Assembly (NCBI GenBank): GCA_937892345.1
Contig: CALAGF010000278.1
Coordinates: 1 to 21,219, forward strand
DNA from: an uncultured Rhodocyclaceae bacterium
GTDB lineage: Bacteria > Pseudomonadota > Gammaproteobacteria > Burkholderiales > Rhodocyclaceae
Direction of reading: 5' to 3'
Length of the DNA stretch: 21,219 nucleotides
Shown here: positions 1 through 6,300 of the stretch, one piece after another
How the letters are laid out: each line of letters opens with the position of its first letter
Position numbering within the stretch: the stretch's first letter is position 1
Position numbers and translations under genes: made by a program
Notes under the pieces: generated by a model
What the model saw: the letters and a program-made list of their open reading frames with translations, nothing else
The model's database searches: none
Told to the model about the DNA's origin: nothing

Positions 1-587
1 TGCACTGCTCGGTGATGGGCCGTGAAGCCCTGCAGGCCGCCATCGCCAACTACCGCGGTGAGGAGTGGTCGGACGACCACGAAGAAGGCGCGCTGATCTG
101 CAAGTGCTTCGCCATCGACGCGGTCATGATCGAGGACGTGGTCAAGGCCAACGACCTCAACACCGTTGAGGAAGTGACCTTCTACACCAAGGCCGGCGGT
201 GGTTGCGCCGCCTGCCACGAGGGCATCGAGGAAATCCTCGCCAAGGTCAAGGCCGAGCGGCCGGGCATGGGTGAAACCTCGCCGCCGGCTGCCTGCCCGG
301 CGACGCCGGAAGCGCCGAAGCCGCCGACCAAGAAGCTGTCGATCGTCGAGAAGATCGCCAAGATCCAGGAAGTGCTGGAGTCGGTTCGCCCGATGCTGCA
401 GCGCGACCACGGCGATGTCGAACTGGCCGATGTCCAGGGCAAGAAGATCTACGTGCACCTGAAGGGCGCCTGCTCCGGCTGCATGATGGAAGCCGCCACC
501 CTGAGTGGCATCCAGCAGAAGATGATCGAAGCACTCGGCGAGCTGGTGCAGGTGCTGCCGTCGTCGCACATGCCGGTCGAGGCCTGA
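1..587 (+). CDS. nifU: NifU, Fe-S cluster scaffold for nitrogenase (5' end missing)
   Basis: NifU assembles Fe-S clusters on sulfur delivered by NifS and passes them to nitrogenase. The reading frame is open from base 1, so the gene enters from the left. The first visible residues, HCSVMGREALQAAIANYRG, are the end of the IscU-like domain including its last conserved cysteine. Next comes the central BFD-type [2Fe-2S] domain, with a CKC pair (codons at 99-107) and a CAAC pair near 204-215. An Ala/Pro-rich linker (about 280-330) leads to the C-terminal Nfu domain, whose CSGC motif has cysteine codons at 471 and 480. This three-domain layout separates NifU from housekeeping IscU. An internal GTG at 12 and ATG at 15 are not real starts, because conserved sequence precedes them. 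nifS follows after 38 bases. What is cut off is the upstream part of the IscU domain. Confidence 0.95.
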   Translation, partial: HCSVMGREALQAAIANYRGEEWSDDHEEGALICKCFAIDAVMIEDVVKANDLNTVEEVTFYTKAGGGCAACHEGIEEILAKVKAERPGMGETSPPAACPATPEAPKPPTKKLSIVEKIAKIQEVLESVRPMLQRDHGDVELADVQGKKIYVHLKGACSGCMMEAATLSGIQQKMIEALGELVQVLPSSHMPVEA

Positions 588-625
588 GCCCCCAACCCCA
601 ACAGAGAACTTAAAAGGACAGCGCC

Positions 626-1831
626 ATGGAACCGATCTATCTGGACAACAACGCCACCACGCGCTGCGACCCCGCCGTGGTGGAAGCCATGCTCCCCTTC
701 TTTACGGAGCATTTCGGCAACGCCTCGTCGATCCACGCTTTCGGCTGTGAAGTCGGCAAGGCGCTGAAGAAAGCCCGCGGCCAAGTGCAGGCGCTGCTCG
801 GCGCCGAGCATGATTCGGAAATCATCTTCACCTCCTGCGGCACAGAGTCCGACTCGACCGCCATCCTCTCGGCGCTCAAGGCCCAGCCGGAACGCAACAC
901 GGTGATCACGACCAACGTCGAGCACCCGGCCATCCTGACGCTGTGCGAATGGCTGGAGAAGGAAGGCTACATCGTCCACAAGCTGAAAGTGGACAAGAAG
1001 GGCCGCATCGACATGGACGAGTACAAGTCCCTGTTGCACGACCGCGTCGCCGTCGTGTCGGCCATGTGGGCCAACAACGAGACGGGCACCATCTTCCCGG
1101 TCGTCGAGATGGCCGAACTGGCTTCGGCCAAGGGCATCATGTTCCATACCGACGCGGTGCAGGCCGTCGGCAAGATTCCCATCGACCTGAAGAACACCAA
1201 GATCGACATGCTGTCGCTCTCCGGCCACAAGCTGCATGCGCCCAAGGGTATCGGCGTGCTCTACCTGCGTCGCGGCTGCCGCTTCCGCCCGTTGCTGCGT
1301 GGCGGCCACCAGGAGCGCGGCCGCCGGGCCGGCACCGAGAACTCGGCGTCCATCGTCGGCCTCGGCATGGCCTGCGAACTGGCGATGAAGCACATGGAAG
1401 CCGAGAACACCACGGTGAAGCGCCTGCGCGACAAGCTGGAGGCCGGCATCCTGAGCCAGATCACGCATTGTTTCCCGACCGGCGACGTCAGCAACCGCCT
1501 GCCCAACACCAGCAACATCGCTTTCGAATACATCGAGGGCGAAGCCATCCTGCTGCTGCTGAACAAGCTCGGCATCGCCGCCAGTTCCGGCTCGGCCTGT
1601 ACTTCGGGTTCGCTTGAACCGTCGCATGTGATGCGTGCCATGGGCATCCCCTACACCGCTGCCCACGGCACGATCCGCTTCTCGCTCTCGGTCTATAACA
1701 CCGAAGCCGAGGTTGATCGGGTCATTGAAGCAGTGCCGCCCATCGTCGCCCAGTTGCGCAAGCTGTCGCCCTACTGGAAGGACTCGGGTCCCGCTGCCGC
1801 AGGCGAGACCTTCGCGCCGATCTACGCCTGA
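626..1831 (+). CDS. nifS: NifS, cysteine desulfurase for nitrogenase maturation
   Basis: This is a PLP-dependent enzyme that removes sulfur from L-cysteine as a cysteine persulfide and hands it to NifU. At 401 residues it has the normal family length. The start MEPIYLDNNATT is typical. H100 in NVEHPA stacks on PLP, the DAVQ motif is at 176-179, the PLP lysine is K202 in SGHKLHAPKG, and the catalytic cysteine is C325 in SSGSACTSG on the mobile loop. An AAAAGGA ribosome binding site lies about 8 bases before the ATG. Its place directly after nifU, and the MEPIYLDNNATT-type N-terminus, favour NifS over IscS. A strong terminator follows, so nifS is the last gene of its transcript. Confidence 0.96.
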   Translation: MEPIYLDNNATTRCDPAVVEAMLPFFTEHFGNASSIHAFGCEVGKALKKARGQVQALLGAEHDSEIIFTSCGTESDSTAILSALKAQPERNTVITTNVEHPAILTLCEWLEKEGYIVHKLKVDKKGRIDMDEYKSLLHDRVAVVSAMWANNETGTIFPVVEMAELASAKGIMFHTDAVQAVGKIPIDLKNTKIDMLSLSGHKLHAPKGIGVLYLRRGCRFRPLLRGGHQERGRRAGTENSASIVGLGMACELAMKHMEAENTTVKRLRDKLEAGILSQITHCFPTGDVSNRLPNTSNIAFEYIEGEAILLLLNKLGIAASSGSACTSGSLEPSHVMRAMGIPYTAAHGTIRFSLSVYNTEAEVDRVIEAVPPIVAQLRKLSPYWKDSGPAAAGETFAPIYA

Positions 1832-1875
1832 TTGCCACCGTTTTTCATCAGTCTCTCTCTGCAGTAACTTTGGCT

Positions 1876-1909
1876 CGGCTCCGGAAGACATTCCGGAGCC
1901 GCTTTTTTT
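1876..1909 (+). terminator. Intrinsic terminator after nifS
   Basis: A perfect 11-bp stem, CGGCTCCGGAA paired with TTCCGGAGCCG, encloses a GACA loop and is followed at once by C and seven T residues. It lies 44 bases after the nifS stop codon. This is textbook rho-independent form and should end the nifU-nifS transcript. Confidence 0.95.
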
Positions 1910-1942
1910 GTGCGTGATGACGAGGGGGCCGGAGTCCAACGG

Positions 1943-1948
1943 TATACT
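1943..1948 (+). promoter_or_regulatory. Candidate -10 element for the DUF3124/channel pair
   Basis: TATACT lies in the only non-coding gap between the nifS terminator and the next gene, 52 bases before the preferred GTG start at 2001. No convincing -35 hexamer is seen at the usual distance, so the call rests on the -10 match and on the position downstream of a terminator. Confidence 0.4.
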
Positions 1949-2000
1949 CGGTCACTGAGTCAAAAATAAAGTGCCGTCAAGGGCACGGGGGAGAGCACTG

Positions 2001-2507
2001 GTGATCGACACATTCCGCAAGTACGCCTCGCATGGCTGCGGGGTCATGCTGGTTTTTTCGCTGTTTATCGGGTCGACCGCTGCAATCGGCCAGGAAATCC
2101 GGCCACAGGTCAGCGGACAAACACTCTATCTGCCCATCTACTCACACATGAGTTACGGCAATATCGGCCGGCGCGGCACGCCATCCCAGGTATTGCTCTC
2201 CGCGCTGGTCAGCATCCGCAACACCGATGTCAAAAAGCCGCTGCGCGTGCGTTATGCCCGTTACTACGACACCGCCGGCAAGCTGATTGGCGAACACGTA
2301 CCCAGCCCCATCGTGATTCCGCCACTCGGTACGCATGAACTTTTCGTTGAACTGAACGATGCCTCTGGCGGCTCCGGTGCCAACTTCATCATCCGCTGGG
2401 ATGCCGATCAGGCCATCAACCCGCCATTGGTCGAATCGCTGCATGCCAACATGGATGGCGGCAAGGCGATCATTTTCACCACCCAGTCTGTCCCGATCAG
2501 CGAATAG
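2001..2507 (+). CDS. DUF3124 family secreted protein
   Basis: The protein has 168 residues and unknown function. I prefer the GTG at 2001 because a GGGGGAGA ribosome binding site precedes it by about 6 bases. An in-frame GTG at 1971 is open but has no site. A hydrophobic stretch (MLVFSLFIGSTAAIG, about residues 16-30) looks like an export signal. The mature part matches my memory of DUF3124: QTLYLPIYSHMSYG, VSIRNTD, RYYDTAGKLI, PIVIPPLGT and GGSGANFIIRW. It is therefore probably periplasmic or membrane-attached, with a beta-sandwich character. It ends 12 bases before the start of a potassium-channel-like gene, so the two are probably co-transcribed. No catalytic residues are recognisable. An accessory role for the channel is only inference. 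Confidence 0.8.
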   Translation: MIDTFRKYASHGCGVMLVFSLFIGSTAAIGQEIRPQVSGQTLYLPIYSHMSYGNIGRRGTPSQVLLSALVSIRNTDVKKPLRVRYARYYDTAGKLIGEHVPSPIVIPPLGTHELFVELNDASGGSGANFIIRWDADQAINPPLVESLHANMDGGKAIIFTTQSVPISE

Positions 2508-2519
2508 GTCCGGCCCAAA

Positions 2520-3563
2520 TTGGCGACTCCGAACGCTCCGATCCAGGCCGGTTACATCATCCGCCTGCTCTACATTGCGCTGGCCTTGCTGATCTGCGTG
2601 CATGTATTCGGCACGGTAGGCTACATGTGGCTGACCGACCACAAATACTCGTGGTTCGACTGCTTTTACATGACCTTCATCACCGTCGCCACCATCGGCT
2701 TCGGCGAAATCATCGACATGACCAGCAACCCGCCGGCGCGCGTATTTACCGTGATCATCGGCATTCTGGGTGCCGGCAACCTGTCGATGCTGTTTTCGGT
2801 GGTTACCGTCGTCCTGCTGGAAACCGACCTCAATGGCACGCTGCGGAGAAAGCGCATGGAAAAGAACATCACCCGCCTCAAAGGGCATTACATTCTCTGC
2901 GGCTTCGGCCGTGTTGGCCGCAACACCAGCCGCGAGCTGGAAGCGACGCATCGCCATTTCGTTGCCATCGATGAAGACCCAAACAAGCTGCACGAATACC
3001 GCGAGAAAAATCCCGGTTTTCTCTCGCTGCATGCCGATGCGAGCGACGATGACGTATTGCAGTTGGCAGGCATTCAGGACGCCAACGGGGTGTTCGCCGT
3101 CACCGGTGACGATTCGCGCAACCTGATGATCGTGATCACCGCACGCCAGCTCAACCCGGCGATCCGCATCGTGGCACGTTGCCACGAAACAAGAAATATC
3201 GAAAAGATGCGCAAGGCAGGTGCCGACGCCATCGTTTCCCCGGACTTTACCGGCGGCATGCGCATTGCCTCGGCAATGGTGCGTCCTCACGTGGTTTCCT
3301 TCCTCGACGAAATGCTCAAGTCGGAACGCAATCTGCGCATTGAGGAAGTCCCGGTCCCGGCAGACTTCAAGGCGCGAACCCTGGGGTCGCTGCAACTTGC
3401 CGGAAACAACCACATCCTGCTGGCTGTACGCGAAACCAACGGCAACTGGCTGTTCAATCCGGACAAGGGGTTCCTGCTGCAACCGGGGCATACGCTGATC
3501 GCCATGGCCAACCCGCTCGGCCGTCAGGAAATCGGCAGCAGCCTGATCGAATCGGCCGCCTGA
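2520..3563 (+). CDS. Two-TM potassium channel-like protein with RCK (TrkA_N/TrkA_C) domain
   Basis: At 347 residues this has the size and layout of MthK-type channels. TM1 is about residues 12-38. A pore helix and filter, TVATIGFGE, occupy 55-63, and TM2 is about 74-100. A cytoplasmic RCK domain follows, with Rossmann motif GFGRVG at 128-133 and an acidic residue (D151) after the second strand, as in NAD-binding forms. A TrkA_C-type ligand domain spans about 268-332. The filter departs from the usual TVGYGD, reading TIGFGE, so ion selectivity is not certain. The start is TTG at 2520, with only a weak ribosome binding site. No nearby ATG could keep TM1. It probably forms a tetrameric inner-membrane cation channel gated by a ligand or nucleotide. 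It follows the DUF3124 gene closely and converges with the OmpA-type gene, with 6 bases between stop codons. Confidence 0.9.
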   Translation: MATPNAPIQAGYIIRLLYIALALLICVHVFGTVGYMWLTDHKYSWFDCFYMTFITVATIGFGEIIDMTSNPPARVFTVIIGILGAGNLSMLFSVVTVVLLETDLNGTLRRKRMEKNITRLKGHYILCGFGRVGRNTSRELEATHRHFVAIDEDPNKLHEYREKNPGFLSLHADASDDDVLQLAGIQDANGVFAVTGDDSRNLMIVITARQLNPAIRIVARCHETRNIEKMRKAGADAIVSPDFTGGMRIASAMVRPHVVSFLDEMLKSERNLRIEEVPVPADFKARTLGSLQLAGNNHILLAVRETNGNWLFNPDKGFLLQPGHTLIAMANPLGRQEIGSSLIESAA

Positions 3564-3569
3564 AACAGG

Positions 3570-4157
3570 CTATTTGACCCGGATTTCGACGCGCCGGTTT
3601 CGTGCCTCCGGGATACCCGGGCGGGTAGCAACCAGCGGCTCACGCTCACCGCGGCCCACCGCACTGACCCGCGAGAGATTGATTCCCTTGCCGCGGATCA
3701 AGGCCAGAACAGCCTTCGCACGCTTCAGCGACAACTCGTCGTTCAATGCATTGCTGCCCATTTCATCGGTATGCCCGATCACGATCAGTTCGGGGGCTGG
3801 CATTTCTTCCATCTCCAGCAGCACCTTGTCGAGCAATTGCCGGGAAGCTCGGGTCAGTGCCGTGTTGCCGAACTCGAAATACAAGGTATAGGAACGGGGA
3901 CGGGCAGGCAGCGCTTCCATCACGGGTTGATAACGCCGATTCAAGGCCGCCGGATCGGCGTTATCAACCTGAATACCCAGCGTACCGAACTGTGCCGACT
4001 GATAGGGCTTGTCCAGCGCCAAGGCTTTGCCGCGTGATTCGACAATGATTGAACTGGGCGTACCGTCGGCCTGCGGCAACAGGGTGATGCGTTCGCCACT
4101 GGCACAGCCTTGGAGCATGACAACTACGGCAAAAACCTGCCAGAAACTAGTTCTCAT
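3570..4157 (-). CDS. OmpA-family peptidoglycan-associated lipoprotein
   Basis: The protein has 195 residues from the ATG at 4157. A TTG 12 bases upstream (4169) would add four residues. The N-terminus MRTSFWQVFAVVVMLQGC is a lipoprotein signal with lipobox LQGC (Cys18). A middle part of about 70 residues is not recognised. The C-terminal OmpA/MotB-like domain covers about 90-195: TLYFEFGNTALT, IGHTDEMGSNALND (D131), LSLKRAKAV, GRGEREPLV and ARNRRVEI (R187). This domain binds the meso-diaminopimelate of peptidoglycan. The start overlaps the end of the FecR-domain gene by 11 bases, so the two are translated together. It is probably an outer-membrane lipoprotein tethered to the wall, partnered with the exported FecR protein. 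Confidence 0.88.
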   Translation of the reverse strand: MRTSFWQVFAVVVMLQGCASGERITLLPQADGTPSSIIVESRGKALALDKPYQSAQFGTLGIQVDNADPAALNRRYQPVMEALPARPRSYTLYFEFGNTALTRASRQLLDKVLLEMEEMPAPELIVIGHTDEMGSNALNDELSLKRAKAVLALIRGKGINLSRVSAVGRGEREPLVATRPGIPEARNRRVEIRVK

Positions 4158-4587
4158 CCGGTACTTCAACGATGAACTCCGTGCCGCGGATGCCGATGGT
4201 TGCCGTGGGTGTAGAGACTTTGACCGCCCTTGGATTGAGCTTGCCGATCAGGCCGGTAACATAACGCAGGCTGCCACGAACGATAGAGGTATCGACTTCA
4301 CCTTCGCGCGTGGTCGGGTTATAGGCAAAGGCACGAATGTCGAAGACGCTATTCGGACCAAGGCTGATCAAGGTTTCATCGCGCATGCTGATCCCCACGC
4401 TGCCACCGCGACCAACCACCACCCGGTCACCTGCCTGAACCGGATCCCCCACTGCAACAAGCAGCGGGTTGCCGGAACGGATGATCTGCACGGGTGCCTG
4501 CAAGGTCTTGACGATACCGGCGTCGTCAAGCGCCAATGCGGGCAATGCGAAAGCGCTTAACAGGGCAAGGAGAAAGGCAAAACGCAT
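4147..4587 (-). CDS. Secreted FecR-domain protein
   Basis: The protein has 146 residues. A Sec signal peptide (MRFAFLLALLSAFALPALA, residues 1-19) is followed by a single FecR domain. It contains the repeated short strands GDPVQAGDRVVVG and LGPNSVFDIRA, and the hallmark VSTPTATIGIRGTEF at 124-138. It lacks the cytoplasmic tail and transmembrane anchor of the true anti-sigma factor FecR, and no sigma factor gene is nearby, so an iron-regulatory role is unlikely. In other betaproteobacteria such proteins occur with OmpA-type proteins and CHASE2-domain cyclases (from memory). Only the OmpA partner is here, overlapping the 3' end. No strong ribosome binding site is visible before the ATG. It should be periplasmic. 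Confidence 0.85.
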   Translation of the reverse strand: MRFAFLLALLSAFALPALALDDAGIVKTLQAPVQIIRSGNPLLVAVGDPVQAGDRVVVGRGGSVGISMRDETLISLGPNSVFDIRAFAYNPTTREGEVDTSIVRGSLRYVTGLIGKLNPRAVKVSTPTATIGIRGTEFIVEVPDEN

Positions 4588-4648
4588 GATCAGGAAGCGC
4601 CGGGTTCAGGCCGCAAGAGAATCGGCCAAGGTAAGAATCAGCGGCCAT

Positions 4649-4677
4649 TTTAAATCAGCCAGCATTTAGCTGTACAA
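4649..4677 (-). promoter_or_regulatory. Candidate promoter for the FecR/OmpA-type pair
   Basis: On the minus strand TTGTAC (4677-4672) and TTTAAA (4654-4649) are separated by 17 bases, 62 bases upstream of the FecR-domain ATG. It overlaps the end of the hydrolase gene. It is AT-rich in a GC-rich setting, but the match is moderate only. Confidence 0.35.
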
Positions 4678-5422
4678 GGAATTGCTTGATTTCCCGAAGT
4701 ACCTGCGCCGCCTGGTCACGATGCGGCGAATGACCGCAGGCTTCAAGCACCGCCAGCCGCACATCGCCAGCCTGCTCGGCAATCACTTCGATCTGGCGCA
4801 GGGTGGCGTATTCGTCCTCCCGGCCCTGCATGGCCAGGACCGGACAGCGGATTTTTGCCAGGAAAGCCTCAATGTTCCAGTCGCGAAATGCCGGCGACAG
4901 CCAGCAATCATTCCAGTCATAAAACACCCGAGTTGCATCCCGGTGATAACGGGCAAGCCGCTTCGGCCAGTCCGTTTCATCCCAGATCTTTCTGGCAGCA
5001 ACGATACCGGCCAGTGTTTCTTCCTCGACGAATTCGTGCGGTGCCATCACCACCAGCCCTGCCGGAGACTGCGGAAATGCCCCGGCAAAAATAAGCGCAA
5101 TACTGCCGCCATCGCTGTGCCCGATGAGTACCGGCCGTGCTATCCCGAGCGCCTGCAACACTGCTGGCAGAAAGACCTCGCCCTCGCGATGCATGTAGCG
5201 CGGCGTGCGTGCTTCAGGCCAGGGATCGGACTGCCCGTAACCGGGACGTGAATAAGCCACCACCCGATGCCCGGTCGCTGCCGCCAGTTGCTGCGGAAAA
5301 TCCCGCCACATCGTGATGCAACCCAAGCCTTCGTGCAGCAGCACGAGCGGCGGTTTTCCCGGCAGCGTGGCCGGCAGATCAAGCACCTCAATCTGCAGTC
5401 CGGCAATTTCGATGTGCTTCAT
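4655..5422 (-). CDS. Alpha/beta hydrolase (second of a coupled pair)
   Basis: The 255-residue protein has a classical alpha/beta hydrolase fold. The oxyanion region is VLLHEGLG (27-34), with an acidic residue where HG is commonest. The nucleophile elbow is GHSDGGS, with S103. The acid is probably D203 in QGREDEY and the histidine is H231 in CGHSPH. There is no signal peptide, so it is cytoplasmic. The HEGLG and AYSRPGYGQSDP motifs resemble a subfamily of small esterases or lactonases, but the substrate cannot be told. Its ATG overlaps the stop of the preceding hydrolase as ATGA, which implies translational coupling. Confidence 0.88.
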   Translation of the reverse strand: MKHIEIAGLQIEVLDLPATLPGKPPLVLLHEGLGCITMWRDFPQQLAAATGHRVVAYSRPGYGQSDPWPEARTPRYMHREGEVFLPAVLQALGIARPVLIGHSDGGSIALIFAGAFPQSPAGLVVMAPHEFVEEETLAGIVAARKIWDETDWPKRLARYHRDATRVFYDWNDCWLSPAFRDWNIEAFLAKIRCPVLAMQGREDEYATLRQIEVIAEQAGDVRLAVLEACGHSPHRDQAAQVLREIKQFLVQLNAG

Positions 5423-6273
5423 GGTGCCAACAGGAAATCGCGAACGACGTCGATCTGCTCGGGCGTCTGAAACATTGGAGCGTGTCCCACGCCGGCAATT
5501 TCAGCCAGTTTCGCTTGTGGACCGCAGTTCGCCATTTGCGCCCAGGTGGCGGCCGTGAGCAAATCCGATTCGGCCCCGCGAATCGCCAGCGTCGGGCAGG
5601 ATATCGCCAGATACAAAGGCCACAGGTCGATGTCACCACCGCTGTAGGCAGCGCGGAAAGGCTCGGCAATGCGTGGATCGTAGCGGAAGGCCCAACGCCC
5701 GTCGGATCGCTGGGCAATGCTGTGCTCGGTCAGGTGGTACCACTGCGCATCGCTCAAGTCACCAAACGGCGCGCTCACCGATTTGACGTAGGCAATGGCC
5801 TCATCGATGCTGGCCCAGTCCGGATCAGCGCCAACGTAGGCCGCAATGCGTTCCAGCGACTCGGCGGTAATCACCGGGCCGACATCGTTGAGTACCAGCT
5901 TGCGAACCGGCGTGCCTTCCTGGGCCGCCAGCGCCATGCCGATCAAACCGCCCATTGAGGTACCGACCCAATGCACGCTTTCCACATTCAGGCGGGCAAT
6001 CAGGGTCACCATATCGGCCATGTACTGCGGTATGCCGTAGCCGGCAGGGTTGCGCAAGCGGCCGCTCTGGCCCCGCCCGACAACGTCCGGGCAAATCACG
6101 CGATAGTGGCTGCACAGCGATTCAGCCAAGGCATCGAAATCACGGGCATTGCGGGTCAAACCATGGACGCAGACCAGGACTCGCGGGTTGTCCCGCGCTC
6201 CCCATTCAGTGAATGCCATCCGGTGCAGGCCTGAGGGGCTCAGGCATTGCACGGTGTGTTGTTTATAGTTCAT
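5419..6273 (-). CDS. Alpha/beta hydrolase (first of a coupled pair)
   Basis: The protein has 284 residues. An oxyanion HG motif lies in VCVHGLTRNARDFD, the nucleophile elbow is VGTSMGG with S106, the acid is probably D237 in RGAESDLL, and the histidine is H264 in GVGHAPMF. The pattern DVVGRGQSGRL plus HGLTRN resembles ester or lactone hydrolases often annotated as homoserine acetyltransferase-like, but the substrate is unknown. A very strong ribosome binding site (GGAGGAGG, 6289-6296 on the minus strand) precedes the ATG. It starts 27 bases after the comEC stop and ends in a 4-base overlap with the second hydrolase. The two share a fold but not close sequence, so recent duplication is unlikely. 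Confidence 0.9.
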   Translation of the reverse strand: MNYKQHTVQCLSPSGLHRMAFTEWGARDNPRVLVCVHGLTRNARDFDALAESLCSHYRVICPDVVGRGQSGRLRNPAGYGIPQYMADMVTLIARLNVESVHWVGTSMGGLIGMALAAQEGTPVRKLVLNDVGPVITAESLERIAAYVGADPDWASIDEAIAYVKSVSAPFGDLSDAQWYHLTEHSIAQRSDGRWAFRYDPRIAEPFRAAYSGGDIDLWPLYLAISCPTLAIRGAESDLLTAATWAQMANCGPQAKLAEIAGVGHAPMFQTPEQIDVVRDFLLAP

Positions 6274-6300
6274 GTCTCTCTTCCTCCTCCATGAAATGTA

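Noticed and set aside
449..1939. 496-codon open frame antisense to nifS
   Set aside because: It lies opposite a secure nifS gene. The translation is rich in His, Arg, Gly and Asp without any domain, typical of antisense frames in GC-rich DNA.
2142..3491. 449-codon open frame antisense to the DUF3124 and channel genes
   Set aside because: It has no family motif and low-complexity composition, and both plus-strand genes are well supported.
3558..3575. Possible terminator GCCTG-AAA-CAGGC between the channel and OmpA-type genes
   Set aside because: The stem is only 5 bp and overlaps the stop codon, and only a short TATTT follows. Too weak to call.
4147..4587. FecR-type iron signalling system
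   Set aside because: The protein is short and exported, and there is no ECF sigma factor or TonB receptor gene nearby.
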